Source of the DNA: JAEUIG01 sp046349775 | Lineage (GTDB): Bacteria; Planctomycetota; Planctomycetia; Planctomycetales; Planctomycetaceae | Length of the DNA: 37,507 nt | Direction: 5' to 3' | NCBI GenBank assembly: GCA_046349775.1 | Contig: JAXMBS010000053.1 | Location: 1 to 37,507 of the forward strand | Shown here: positions 18,136 to 26,437 of the stretch, in pieces | Layout: each line of letters opens with the position of its first letter | Position numbering within the stretch: the first letter of the stretch is position 1 | Position numbers and translations under genes: made by a program | Notes under the pieces: model-generated | What the model saw: the letters and a program-made list of their open reading frames with translations, nothing else | Told to the model about the DNA's origin: nothing | The model's database searches: none

Positions 18136-19974
18136 ATGAAACGATTTTGCAGCGCCACGCAGGCCGGTCCGTTGGACAGCAGTAACCGGGACAATTCGAC
18201 GCGCGGCCCTGCGGTCGCAACCAGGTGCCAGGTTCTGATCCTGCTGGGGCTGTTGATTCTGGTCGGCGTCGGTGAAGCATTTCGCTGGAGCGACCCGGAA
18301 CAGCAGATGGTCGCCTGGGGAGCGTGGCTGTGCGGGCCGCTGGCCGACTGGCTGCCGTTCCTCCCGTGGCTCATCGCCGCACCGATCGTGTGGCAAATTC
18401 GCAGCCGCCCGGCGACAGCCACCAGCGACGGCGACCGTCGAGTCGGCTGGGTGATGGCCCTGCTGTTAGCCGGCATTTCATTCGGCCTGAGCGTATGGAC
18501 GGGGGGGCGTTTCGGTGACCTGCCGCCGGCTTACCACGACGAGTTCAGTTATCTGTTCCAGGCGAAGACGTTCCTGGCCGGGCGACTGTCGTTCCCCAGC
18601 TTCGCACCGATGCCGGAGCTGTTCGACCAGATGCACGTCCTCAACGAGGGGCGCTTTGCCAGCCGATACTTTCCCGGCGCAGGCCTGTGGCTCGCGCCGT
18701 TCGTCGCACTCGGGCGTCCGTACCTCGGCTATTGGATCGCCGGCGCACTGACGACGATCTGTGTCTATTGGATCGGCTGGGAAATCGGCGGGCGACGCAC
18801 TGCGCTGTTCGCTGGAATGTTGAATGCCCTGTCTCCCGGACTTGCACTCTTCAGCAACCTGCTGCTGGCTCACAACCCAACGCTGCTGGGCCTGACGTTC
18901 TTCATCTGGATGTATCTGCGAGCGCAGCGTACCGGGCGAGTTCGGGACCACGTCTTTGGCGGCCTCGGCCTGACGTTCGCGATGTTGTGCCGGCCCATGA
19001 CGGCCTTTGGTATCGGCCTGCCGTTCGGCGGGCTGTTGTTGTGGCAGCTCGCTACCGCGCCGGCGCCGCTGCGTCGCCGCGCCTCGATTGTGATTGCGTG
19101 GAGCCTGCCGATTCTCGCCGGTCTGGGCGGCATGCTGTGCTACAACTCGGCGATCACCGGCAGTCCGTGGGTGTCTCCCTACCAGCTCTACACCGACATC
19201 TACACGCCGCGGCACGTCTACGGCTTCCATAACGTGACCCGGGGCGAGCAACATCTTGGCCCCAAAGTCCTCGAGCACTACGACGTCTGGGCTGAAGAAC
19301 TCACGCCGGCGCTGGCGGCCCGCAACGTCGGCCGCCGCATTGTCGCGAGCCTCCGCTGGACGCTCGGGATCGTACCGATCACGGCGGCGATCCTCGTGCT
19401 GCTGTGTGCGCGATCTACCTGGAATCGAGGCGTGTTGTTGATCTTCGGCGCCGTTGTCTCACTGCATGCCGTGCACATTCCGTATTGGTTCGAAGGCATC
19501 ATGGGGTGGCACTATGTTTTTGAATCTGCCCCTTTGTTGTTGCTGGTCGTCGGCGCTGCGACGGAGGTGCTCTTCGACACCTGGGCTCGCACGGGCCACA
19601 AGGCGATGTGTCGATTGTGGGCCGGGATGCTACTTACGGCTGTGGCTGTGAACCTTGTGACTGTCCCGGCAGTCTGGCCGGGGCGGCTGCCCGTCGGGAT
19701 CAGCGAAGTCGCGTTTTCGCGGCGCCGCTATGCAGAGTTCTTTGCCGCGGCTGAGCAGATGGCGCATGGCCGGCCGACGATTGTGTTCGTCGAGCCTGAT
19801 CCGACCGACCGGCATATCGACTATGTCGTCAACGACCCGTCACTCAGCGGACCACTGCTGATCGCCCGGTACCGTCCCGATCAGACCGATCTGCAGCAGG
19901 CCCGCGCGCTGTTCCCTGATCGTCAGGCTTTCCTGTATCGCGCCGCGACTCGCGAGTGGAAGCCGATGCCATGA
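18136..19974 (+). CDS. GT-C (GT39/ArnT-like) membrane glycosyltransferase
   Basis: An intact protein of about 612 residues from ATG 18136; an earlier ATG at 18070 adds a non-conserved 22 residues. After a short basic start come about eleven hydrophobic helices. The first outer loop, PPAYHDEFSYLFQAKTFLAG, has the acidic Asp-Glu pair typical of GT-C transferases that use lipid-linked sugars (PMT/ArnT family), followed by FASRYFPGAGLWLAPFVALG. The C-terminal 170 residues are mostly soluble (PTIVFVEPDPTDRHIDYVVND). The product probably transfers a sugar from a polyprenyl donor to lipid or protein outside the membrane; acceptor unknown. It is divergent from the DUF1592 gene, with a 154-base shared promoter region. 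Confidence 0.82.
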   Translation: MKRFCSATQAGPLDSSNRDNSTRGPAVATRCQVLILLGLLILVGVGEAFRWSDPEQQMVAWGAWLCGPLADWLPFLPWLIAAPIVWQIRSRPATATSDGDRRVGWVMALLLAGISFGLSVWTGGRFGDLPPAYHDEFSYLFQAKTFLAGRLSFPSFAPMPELFDQMHVLNEGRFASRYFPGAGLWLAPFVALGRPYLGYWIAGALTTICVYWIGWEIGGRRTALFAGMLNALSPGLALFSNLLLAHNPTLLGLTFFIWMYLRAQRTGRVRDHVFGGLGLTFAMLCRPMTAFGIGLPFGGLLLWQLATAPAPLRRRASIVIAWSLPILAGLGGMLCYNSAITGSPWVSPYQLYTDIYTPRHVYGFHNVTRGEQHLGPKVLEHYDVWAEELTPALAARNVGRRIVASLRWTLGIVPITAAILVLLCARSTWNRGVLLIFGAVVSLHAVHIPYWFEGIMGWHYVFESAPLLLLVVGAATEVLFDTWARTGHKAMCRLWAGMLLTAVAVNLVTVPAVWPGRLPVGISEVAFSRRRYAEFFAAAEQMAHGRPTIVFVEPDPTDRHIDYVVNDPSLSGPLLIARYRPDQTDLQQARALFPDRQAFLYRAATREWKPMP

Positions 19975-20035
19975 TGCGTTGCCGGTGGGCAGTTCACAAT
20001 CGGCAGACATGCCACGGGTCGCGTCAGCGGAGACT

Positions 20036-20055
20036 GCTCCCGACCAGCCGGGAGC
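20036..20055. terminator. Hairpin after the glycosyltransferase gene
   Basis: GCTCCCG (20036-20042) pairs perfectly with CGGGAGC (20049-20055) around loop ACCAGC, 62 bases past the stop. No T run follows, so intrinsic termination is only possible. Confidence 0.4.
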
Positions 20056-20113
20056 GCCGTGATGGACAGAGGGATTTGCTTTCGTTTCGGCTCGGCAGGA
20101 GCCTCTCCCGGCT

Positions 20114-20173
20114 TTGCACAAGAATGCCCGTTAGCGAGTGATTTCTTGTGCAGACGCCGGATTTATTGTGCAG
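20114..20173. repeat. GATTTMTTGTGCAG repeat cluster, left side
   Basis: Direct copies GATTTCTTGTGCAG (20140-20153) and GATTTATTGTGCAG (20160-20173) start exactly 20 bases apart, and an inverted partial copy TTGCACAAGAAT lies at 20114-20125. The second copy supplies the stop codon of the minus-strand gene that ends at 20163. A matching cluster lies on the other side of that gene. Confidence 0.65.
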
Positions 20174-20567
20174 TCCCTTCAGGGCTACGGATTGAGATGG
20201 CGATCTCTTTGTCGTCGTACACGACCTCGAACGGATATTGGGAATCAGTGCGGAACTGTGGCATGTATCCGAATTTGCCGATCAGTCGTGGCCGAACAAA
20301 CCTCTCGAAATAGGAGTTGAGCTGGCTGCTGTCGAAGCAATCACCCTTGATGACGCCCGTTCCCGCTTTGTTCGCCACGGTGTACCAGCGGTTCGGGAGG
20401 CCCATAATGTTTCGTACTTCGGCCCGCGACATGCCGACGGTCAGTCTTTGCGCCCGGCGCGTGCGTGTCCCGCTATCCACGATCCAGACAAGCAGCGCGA
20501 CAGACAACATGATCGCCGCCACGATTGCAGCCCGCCTGACGATCCGTCGCTTGCGTGGTTCGGACAT
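20163..20567 (-). CDS. Small membrane-anchored protein with BamE/SmpA-like motif
   Basis: A protein of 134 residues from ATG 20567 (an earlier in-frame start would add ten residues). A basic start (MSEPRKRRIVRRA) is followed by one helix (AIVAAIMLSVALLVWIV), so the rest is probably outside the membrane. LTVGMSRAEVRNIMGLPNRWY has the helix pattern of the SmpA/BamE (OmlA) fold, and the C-terminal strand region contains YPFEVVYDDKEIAISIRSP. BamE aids outer-membrane protein assembly in proteobacteria, but here the match is only one motif, so no function is claimed. The last three residues and the stop are encoded by a repeat unit. The gene is flanked by GATTTMTTGTGCAG clusters. Confidence 0.68.
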   Translation of the reverse strand: MSEPRKRRIVRRAAIVAAIMLSVALLVWIVDSGTRTRRAQRLTVGMSRAEVRNIMGLPNRWYTVANKAGTGVIKGDCFDSSQLNSYFERFVRPRLIGKFGYMPQFRTDSQYPFEVVYDDKEIAISIRSPEGTAQ

Positions 20568-20667
20568 GCCGGGATTGTAGCAGCGGGGCAGACCCAACTA
20601 ACACACGTCACCAGTTCCGGGCTGCTCAACAGGGCGCTTGAAAATCCACGCCGCTTCGCCGGCGTTC

Positions 20668-20719
20668 GATTTATTGTGCAGCGGCCGTATTATTTGTGCA
20701 GGACGGATTTCTTGTGCAA
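20668..20719. repeat. GATTTMTTGTGCAG repeat cluster, right side
   Basis: Three copies in the same orientation start at 20668 (GATTTATTGTGCAG), 20688 (TATTATTTGTGCAG) and 20706 (GATTTCTTGTGCAA), spaced 20 and 18 bases. They match the left cluster at 20140-20173, with the small BamE-like gene in between. Confidence 0.65.
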
Positions 20720-20759
20720 TGTCGCCTCGCCCTCCCGGTTTTGAAACTGCTTCTATTCA

Positions 20760-21311
20760 CTATTTGCTACTCACGACGTCCAGTCCCCGCTCCCGCCGCA
20801 TTGCGTTCACCCGCTCCACGACGGCATCGACGAGCCGGCCGTTGCGCACGATCGCCCGCTGTTCGATCCAGCTGACCAGCAGATTCGCCAGCATGGTCGT
20901 GACCGCGAGCCCGAAGTGGACATGTGCGGCCGAAGGCCGATGCGTGTTGGCGGCCGGATCAGCCATCGCGCCGAACGCCCCGGTAAACACAATGAGCAGC
21001 ATGCACAGCACCATCCCGGGAATGACGCGATACTTGAGGCTGATATTTGCGGCCCGCGCCTCCGGTCCCAGGCTGTAGGCGGTGCAGGTCTCTTCGAGCC
21101 ACCGCCCGGTCCCCATGAAGTAGGTCAGGGCGACCGCGTGGACCAGCAGGACCAGCAGCGCCGCTCCGAGGGCCGTCAGCATGTGCAGGGTGACGGCGTT
21201 TCGCGCGCCCGGCTCCAGCGATGCCGGATCGACGATCCGCCAGCCAAGAATCAGCGTGATCAGCAGCGCGCCGTTGGCAATTGATGACAGCGTCAGAAAG
21301 ATGCGACTCAC
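20760..21311 (-). CDS. Four-helix membrane protein with conserved-looking histidines
   Basis: An intact 183-residue protein with four hydrophobic helices at about 5-25, 42-66, 96-118 and 128-150. Histidines sit in or at the edges of helices (TLHMLTALG, LLVHAVALTYF, AAHVHFGLAV), and the pattern loosely recalls haem-binding four-helix membrane proteins such as COX15/DUF420 types, but I cannot assign a family. The C-terminus is basic and charged (VVERVNAMRRERG). ATG 21311 lies 18 bases after the stop of the upstream lipoprotein gene, so the two probably form one transcription unit. Confidence 0.72.
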   Translation of the reverse strand: MSRIFLTLSSIANGALLITLILGWRIVDPASLEPGARNAVTLHMLTALGAALLVLLVHAVALTYFMGTGRWLEETCTAYSLGPEARAANISLKYRVIPGMVLCMLLIVFTGAFGAMADPAANTHRPSAAHVHFGLAVTTMLANLLVSWIEQRAIVRNGRLVDAVVERVNAMRRERGLDVVSSK

Positions 21312-21329
21312 TTCCGCGTCCGTATCCTC

Positions 21330-22211
21330 TCAGAATCCCGATTTGCCTTCGCCTCCGACCTGCCCCGGGACAGTGCGCTGTGGACGCTGATCGCTGGCCA
21401 CGAGAGTTTCCAGAGCCGTCCGAAGTGCGGTCTCCGGATTATCGCGAACGGACAGCGGAGCGACGAGCAACACCGCCACCTGGCACGGCCCCGCCTGATG
21501 CTCGTAGAGATACCCCTCCATCTCCGGCAAGTTCCCCAACTGCTGCAAGGCGGCCGGCGACGGTGACAGGCGGACTGCCGTGAATGCCTTGGACTTCACG
21601 AACCGCTCGACGCGCGGAATCGTCTCCTCCGCTTTCACGTTGACCTGGTTCGAGGCGGACCCGGCTTTCTCGATCGTCAGTCCCAGTTGCGTCTGCAGCA
21701 ACGTTTCGAGGTCTTCCAGGTACTTCTCCGGCGGTAGCCCACCGGCCTCTGTATTGGAAGCCAGCAGGCGATCATGGTTCCCCAGTACATACAGAAACAC
21801 GACCGCCTGCCCATCGCGTGCCGGGACCGTTGCTTTCCAGGCTGCGATCAGACCTTCGACCTCCGGTACCCCCAGATAGGTGGGCTGGCGCAAGTCCGGC
21901 GGCATCGGTTGCTCCACTTCCGCTCCATCGGCATCCTTGACCGGCGGCGGCAGAACGGGCGCCGGAATTTGCGCGTACCCCAGCGGGATCCGCATCGAGA
22001 GACCATAGCCCCCCGGCGCCGACCACGGGGTGCGGGCCAGTGTTTTGTCCAGATAGTTCTGGTACGCGAACAGTTCGTTGGCATTGTTGAGCCGCTGCTC
22101 GTACGCCTGGACGCCGCAGCCGGCGAGCCAGCAGCAAACGGTCAGGAAGAGGGGGCCGCTGACCGATGAGAGTCGGTGCTCACCGCCGGCAGCCGAAATG
22201 TCACGCGGCAT
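21330..22211 (-). CDS. Lipoprotein of unknown function
   Basis: The 293-residue protein from ATG 22211 has a lipoprotein signal with lipobox LAGC (VCCWLAGCGVQAYEQ). The body has no recognised domain: NNANELFAYQNYLDKTLARTPW, PPDLRQPTYLGVPEVEGLIAAW, FLYVLGNHDRLLAS and a C-terminal segment with a possible ACT-like or secretin-N-like pattern (TALETLVASD). Earlier in-frame starts lack a signal and were rejected. It precedes the four-helix gene by 18 bases and is divergent from the ABC transporter ATPase. The GNHD tetrad resembles a phosphoesterase motif, but the other motifs of that family are absent. Confidence 0.75.
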   Translation of the reverse strand: MPRDISAAGGEHRLSSVSGPLFLTVCCWLAGCGVQAYEQRLNNANELFAYQNYLDKTLARTPWSAPGGYGLSMRIPLGYAQIPAPVLPPPVKDADGAEVEQPMPPDLRQPTYLGVPEVEGLIAAWKATVPARDGQAVVFLYVLGNHDRLLASNTEAGGLPPEKYLEDLETLLQTQLGLTIEKAGSASNQVNVKAEETIPRVERFVKSKAFTAVRLSPSPAALQQLGNLPEMEGYLYEHQAGPCQVAVLLVAPLSVRDNPETALRTALETLVASDQRPQRTVPGQVGGEGKSGF

Positions 22212-22553
22212 GGTCAATCCACGGCTTTGAGAACGGCAGTTGATGATCGATCGCCCGACCTGTCCCTCCGCAAGTGCGGCACGCCCTTCGCAAGTGCGGA
22301 GGGGGGGTGGCGAACAGGAGAGGACGATCCAAACTCTCCGGCGATCGATGGATGCGATTGTCGGCCTTCGCGACGGCGTGGTCAATCGAGCGCCGGCAGC
22401 GATTTGCGTTTCCCACGGCTCTTCAGCGCTTTGCTCCGGCGGCGTCCATCGCGTGGCAATCCGCCTGCAATCACGCTAAGTTACGGGGCGCACACAGGAT
22501 GCATGCGTCGTTGAGACCGGCCGAGTTCCCCGATTCGCACCAGGTAAGCCGTG
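22212..22553. promoter_or_regulatory. Divergent promoter region with inverted repeat
   Basis: 342 bases separate the lipoprotein gene from the ABC ATPase gene. They contain an inverted repeat (CCCTCCGCA 22264-22272, TGCGGAGGG 22295-22303) that also includes two direct copies of CGCAAGTGCGG. It could be an operator or a dispersed repeat. No clear promoter boxes or gene are visible. Confidence 0.4.
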
Positions 22554-23492
22554 ATGTCTGTGCTCGTTGTCGAGCATCTGCGAAAGTCGTTCGACGGCCG
22601 CGTCGCCGTCGATGACGTGAGCTTTTCCGTCGCTGCCGGCGAAGTCTTCGGTTTGCTCGGTCCGAACGGCGCCGGCAAATCGACGACGATGTCGATGATC
22701 GCCGGGCTGGTCGAACCAGACTCCGGCAACGTCACCGTGACGGCCGGCGACGGTGTCCCGGTCGACCGCCGGCTGCTGCTGGGCGTCGTCCCGCAGGACC
22801 TGGCGATTTATCCCGACCTGACGGTTCGTGAAAACCTGACATTCTTCGGTTCACTGTACCGGGTGACGCGCGACGACCTGCGCCGCCGAGTCGATTCCGC
22901 CCTGGACCGGGTCGGCCTGGCCGACCGGCAGACCAGCATGACACGCACGCTTTCGGGCGGCATGAAGCGACGGCTGAACTTTGCCGCCGCGCTGCTGCAT
23001 GAGCCGAAGCTGCTGATCCTCGACGAGCCGACCGTCGGCGTGGATCCACAGTCGCGGGCGCACCTGATGGATTGTGTCCGCGATCTGGCTCAGTCCGGCA
23101 TGGCGGTGATCTACGCCAGTCACTACATGGAGGAGGTCCAGGCGATCTGCCGCACTGCCGCCATCCTCGATCACGGCAAAATGCTGGCCAACGACTCGAT
23201 CGACGGCCTGCTGGCGCGCGTCGGCAGCCGCGTGGAGATTGTGCTGCAGCGCCGTGCTCCGGAAATTGCCTCGCAACTCAATGGCCACGCGCGGTACGTC
23301 GACGACCAGGCCGCCCCGCGTCTGCTTCTGCAAGAGCAGTCGCAGAAGGGCAGCGCCGGCATCGCCGTGCAACTTGCCAAGACCCTCGAACTGCTCGTCA
23401 CCCTCGGTGTTCCCGTGCGTTCGGTAGAGACCCAGTCCGCCAATCTCGAACGACTGTTCCTCGATCTCACGGGGCGCGGTCTCCGGGACTGA
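22554..23492 (+). CDS. ABC transporter ATP-binding protein (ABC-2 exporter type)
   Basis: A cytoplasmic ATPase of about 312 residues. Walker A is GPNGAGKST (36-44), the Q-loop region is VVPQDLAIYPDLTVRENL, the signature LSGGMKRR, Walker B LLILDEPTVGVD and the H-loop ASHYMEE; all catalytic residues are intact. The C-terminal 90 residues (from about LLARVGSRVEIVLQRR) form the extra domain usual in DrrA/CcmA-type exporters. GTG 22551 directly precedes ATG 22554; AGG at 22542-22544 gives good spacing to the latter. The permease gene follows after 122 bases, so the two form one exporter; the exported substrate cannot be told from sequence. Confidence 0.93.
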   Translation: MSVLVVEHLRKSFDGRVAVDDVSFSVAAGEVFGLLGPNGAGKSTTMSMIAGLVEPDSGNVTVTAGDGVPVDRRLLLGVVPQDLAIYPDLTVRENLTFFGSLYRVTRDDLRRRVDSALDRVGLADRQTSMTRTLSGGMKRRLNFAAALLHEPKLLILDEPTVGVDPQSRAHLMDCVRDLAQSGMAVIYASHYMEEVQAICRTAAILDHGKMLANDSIDGLLARVGSRVEIVLQRRAPEIASQLNGHARYVDDQAAPRLLLQEQSQKGSAGIAVQLAKTLELLVTLGVPVRSVETQSANLERLFLDLTGRGLRD

Positions 23493-23594
23493 CATCCAAC
23501 CCGTCACGCAGTCCATTCACGATTGTCGTCGCCACCGCTTTAGCCATCACCGCTCGCGGATTCCCTGGGCCCGCGGCCGGTCGCCCGGCCGGCC

Positions 23595-23615
23595 TTCCGA
23601 AAGCGCGTTTCGGAA
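23595..23615 (+). promoter_or_regulatory. Hairpin covering the permease start codon
   Basis: TTCCGAAA (23595-23602) pairs perfectly with TTTCGGAA (23608-23615) around loop GCGCG. The right arm ends on the A of the permease ATG, so folding of the mRNA would mask the initiation site. There is no separate Shine-Dalgarno upstream. Confidence 0.45.
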
Positions 23616-24937
23616 TGAACATCTGGAATATCGCTGCCAAAGACCTGCTGCTGCTGGTGCGCGATCGCCGCGCGCTGGTCGTGCTGGTCGCGCTGCCGCT
23701 GGTGTTCATTGCGATCATCGGGATGTCGACCGGCAAGATGCTCGGCTGGCGCAATTCCAATGAATCGCTGCGGCTGGCCGTCGTCGATCAGTCGGTCCAC
23801 GCCGCTGCGCCGGCTGCTGACAACGAGCGCACGGTGAAGCATGCAGCGGACGATGGAGAGGAAACGAACGATAACACCCGCCGCTTGTCGATCGACGAAC
23901 TCGTTCCCGAGATCCTGAAGCGGATGGAGGAGCGCAAAGGCATCCAGGTGACGAAGGTCGCGACGATCGAGGCGGCCCGCAACCTAATGTCGGACGAACA
24001 TTACACCGCGGCGGTCGTGATCGGCCCAAAGTTCACTGAGCTGGTGGACGCGATGGCGCCGGGAGACGTGTTCAACACCCGGGGCAGCGGACTCGCCAGC
24101 GATCTGGGCGCCGTCGACATCCAAGTGGAGACGGAGGAACCTCCCAGCAATGGGAGTTCGCTGGCGCGGCTCGTGTTGCACAACGAGGTGTTCGGAGCAG
24201 TGGCACCGTACGTGCTCTGGAAGAGCACGCCGATTCGGAAAGCGATTCGCGCGTCTGAACGCCGGCAGGACGCGGGCGAGTCTGAAGAATCAGCGACAGA
24301 TCCGAAGTCCGTCGAACTCTCCGGCAGCTTCGGCAGCGTGGTGTACCAGAAGGTCGTCCCCACCTACACGGTGATGTTCGCTTTCTTCCTGGTCACGCTG
24401 ATGTCCCGGTCGTTTCTGACCGAACGGGAGTTGGGCACTTTCCGCCGGCTGCAGACCACGCCGGTGTCCTCCAGCTCGCTGATCCTCGGCAAAGTCCTGC
24501 CGTACTTCCTGATCTCGCTGATTCAAAGCGCGCTGCTGTTCCTGTTCGGGAAGATCCTGTTCGGCATGAGCTGGGGGGAAAAGCCGTGGCTGCTGTTCCC
24601 GGTCGTCTTCGCCACATCTGCGGCCGCGACAGGTCTGGGGATGCTGATCGCGACCGTGGTCCGCACCGAGGCGCAGGTGACTTCCGTGGCGATGATGGTC
24701 ATCCTGGCGATGGCCGGGATCAGCGGCTGCTTTACGCCGCGCGACTGGCTACCGGACGCCATGCGGACGCTGAGTCTCGCCACGCCGCACGCCTGGGCCC
24801 TGATCGCCTACGACCAGATTCTCAATACCCGCGTGCCGAACCTCGGTCAGGTCTGGCAGTGTTGCGGCTGGCTGTGGCTGTTTGCCGCCGGCTATTTTTT
24901 CGTCGGTCTCTGGCGATTTCGCTCGATGCCTTCCTGA
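23615..24937 (+). CDS. ABC-2 type permease
   Basis: An intact protein of 440 residues, the membrane half of the exporter encoded with the preceding ATPase. The start at ATG 23615 (MNIWNIAAKDLLLLVRDRRAL) fits the family, with an amphipathic lead-in before the first helix (about 23-41). A large outer domain follows (45-250, containing TIEAARNLMSDEHYTAAVVIGPKF, a pattern common in YhaP/NatB-type permeases). Five further helices occupy 255-440: VPTYTVMFAFFLVTLMSRSF, FLTERELGTFRRLQTTP (coupling segment), FATSAAATGLGMLIATVV and a C-terminal CCGWLWLFAAGYFFVGLWRF. A longer upstream open frame is only a shadow overlapping the ATPase gene. A start-codon hairpin is noted. Confidence 0.92.
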   Translation: MNIWNIAAKDLLLLVRDRRALVVLVALPLVFIAIIGMSTGKMLGWRNSNESLRLAVVDQSVHAAAPAADNERTVKHAADDGEETNDNTRRLSIDELVPEILKRMEERKGIQVTKVATIEAARNLMSDEHYTAAVVIGPKFTELVDAMAPGDVFNTRGSGLASDLGAVDIQVETEEPPSNGSSLARLVLHNEVFGAVAPYVLWKSTPIRKAIRASERRQDAGESEESATDPKSVELSGSFGSVVYQKVVPTYTVMFAFFLVTLMSRSFLTERELGTFRRLQTTPVSSSSLILGKVLPYFLISLIQSALLFLFGKILFGMSWGEKPWLLFPVVFATSAAATGLGMLIATVVRTEAQVTSVAMMVILAMAGISGCFTPRDWLPDAMRTLSLATPHAWALIAYDQILNTRVPNLGQVWQCCGWLWLFAAGYFFVGLWRFRSMPS

Positions 24938-24945
24938 AACAGAAA

Positions 24946-24963
24946 ACCCGGCAATCGCCGGGT
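24946..24963. terminator. Terminator hairpin after the ABC permease
   Basis: ACCCGGC (24946-24952) and GCCGGGT (24957-24963) pair perfectly around loop AATC, 9 bases past the permease stop. It is preceded by GAAAA, so on the minus strand it is followed by TTTTC and could also serve the convergent gene ending at 25016. Confidence 0.6.
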
Positions 24964-25015
24964 CACAAGGCGGAAGCCCGCCACGTCCTGACTGGTTCGA
25001 CCGACATTCTCCGGC

Positions 25016-25981
25016 CTACTCCCGCGCGTTCCCGGCGCCGACGGCAGCCGTCGCGCGGGACTCCTCCAGCACGGATCGCAGTTTGGCTTCCATCTCCGGC
25101 GACATCAGTTCCGGGGCCAGCGTCTGCTCGAGATCGGTGGCCGCCGAATCGCTCTCGTCGGCCGCGCACGAATCGGCTTCCGCCCGGGCCGACAGATTCC
25201 GGAAGCCTTGGATGCAACCGCCGAGGGCGATGGCGGCACCTGCGAACAATCCCCAGCCGAGCATGTGCAGCAGGCCCGACGATTGTTTGACGAGGGCAAG
25301 TCCGGCAAAGCTCAACAACACCATGATCGTGCCCCAGATCACCCAACTGCTTCGCGCCCGGCGATGCATAGCCCGCTGCTCAAAGATTCTGCGTGAATAC
25401 TGATTTGCGACGTCGCGCAACATCGAAATCTCTTCCCGGACGGCCGTCTTGTCGACTTTCGCCACAGCCGCGGGTGGCATCTCCCGCCGGGGGCGCGTGA
25501 CCGCAGGCATCGGAATCGCCGCGGCTTCGTGCGCAACAGGCGCCGGCGGTGGCGGCACGGGGACTGCGGGTCGCGCGCTCGGTGCAGGCTGTTCCAAAGC
25601 GCGCTGCTTGACGTAGGCCAGCCACGAACTCACGGGATCGGAGGGGTCCATCATGCTCACCGGCGCTGAGTCCGCCACGGCTGGTGCGGCTTCGGCGATC
25701 GGCTCGTGTGACGCGCCGGTCGCTTGCGGTTCTGCCTGGGCCATCCCGGCCGGTTCTTCTACCGGGCGCGGCTCCGCGTCTTCCGTGTGGATCGGCCGTG
25801 GCCGGTCGGCGGGCACTCCAAACAGGTCGGACAATTGCCGCCGCAAGTCCCGCAGCTTGGGATCGTCTTCCTCATGAACCCTCGATTCGCCGCCCGCCAG
25901 CGAACGCTCGTGAGACTGTATGAGTTCCGACGGTTCAGGTGGCTGTATCGCGCCGGCCAGTTCTGCTTGTGCCTGGGGCAA
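25016..25981 (-). CDS. Pro/Ala-rich protein with two C-terminal TM helices
   Basis: The secure part is 321 residues. The first half is acidic and Pro/Ala-rich (RRQLSDLFGVPADRPRP, then a run of PVPPPPAPVAHEAAAIP), probably a disordered cytoplasmic domain. A basic helix (AVREEISMLRDVANQYSRRIFEQRAMHRRARSS) precedes two membrane helices (WVIWGTIMVLLSFAGLALV and LLHMLGWGLFAGAAIALGG). The C-terminus is acidic (DLEQTLAPELMSPEMEAKLRSVLEES). The only start in this frame is TTG 25981 and the sequence upstream looks coding in other frames, so the true N-terminus probably lies further upstream (see 25982-26437). It follows the cadherin-like gene on the same strand. No family recognised. Confidence 0.65.
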   Translation of the reverse strand: MPQAQAELAGAIQPPEPSELIQSHERSLAGGESRVHEEDDPKLRDLRRQLSDLFGVPADRPRPIHTEDAEPRPVEEPAGMAQAEPQATGASHEPIAEAAPAVADSAPVSMMDPSDPVSSWLAYVKQRALEQPAPSARPAVPVPPPPAPVAHEAAAIPMPAVTRPRREMPPAAVAKVDKTAVREEISMLRDVANQYSRRIFEQRAMHRRARSSWVIWGTIMVLLSFAGLALVKQSSGLLHMLGWGLFAGAAIALGGCIQGFRNLSARAEADSCAADESDSAATDLEQTLAPELMSPEMEAKLRSVLEESRATAAVGAGNARE

Positions 25982-26437
25982 GTGACCGGTTGCGAAAGTC
26001 GCAGTCCATAAATGCTCATCTGCTCATCTTCATCGAAAGCATGATAGGACCGGGGCGTGCCCTCGTCGGCAGCGAAACTGCCCGCATCGGCCTGCAACGG
26101 AATGTCGGATGGCACATCGTCGTAGAATCCCGGTGCGTCGCCGGCTGCGGACGATATACCGCGGCTTCCGAGTCCGGGATCGGTTCCAGGTCCTCGCCGC
26201 GACCATATTCTGGGGGCAGCCATTGCTGCGGGAGCCGGGCGCAGAAATGTCGATCCGGGCGTTTCGCCGGCTGTTCCGGCAGCACTCCGGCACCATGTTC
26301 GACAGTGAAGACGCCGATTTCACGGGTTCAAACCGGTCTTCGACGGGGTGACGCCGGCCGATCACCGATCGCTGCCTCTGAAATCGGAGCGAGATCTGCG
26401 ATGTCCGCTGACGCCTCGACCGCAACGCGTTGCTCAA
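25982..26437 (-). other. Probable N-terminal part of the preceding gene, frame-shifted
   Basis: Two minus-strand frames here look protein-like: YGRGEDLEPIPDSEAAVYRP and PGFYDDVPSDIPLQADAGSF ... YHAFDEDEQMSIYG, the latter leading into the 25016-25981 frame by a one-base shift near 25985-26030. A TTG at 26437 overlaps the stop of the cadherin-like gene (TTGA) and could start the gene by translational coupling. I cannot decide which frame is authentic throughout. Confidence 0.4.

Noticed and set aside
20114..20719. CRISPR array
   Set aside because: The GATTTMTTGTGCAG units are 14 bases with 4-6 base gaps and lie on both sides of a gene, without spacers of proper length or cas genes.
21330..22211. 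Metallophosphoesterase suggested by the GNHD tetrad
   Set aside because: The DxH, GD and other histidine motifs of that family are absent; GNHD alone is not enough.
23072..23614. Upstream extension of the ABC permease frame
   Set aside because: It overlaps the ATPase gene in another frame and lacks membrane or family character; the family start is at 23615.
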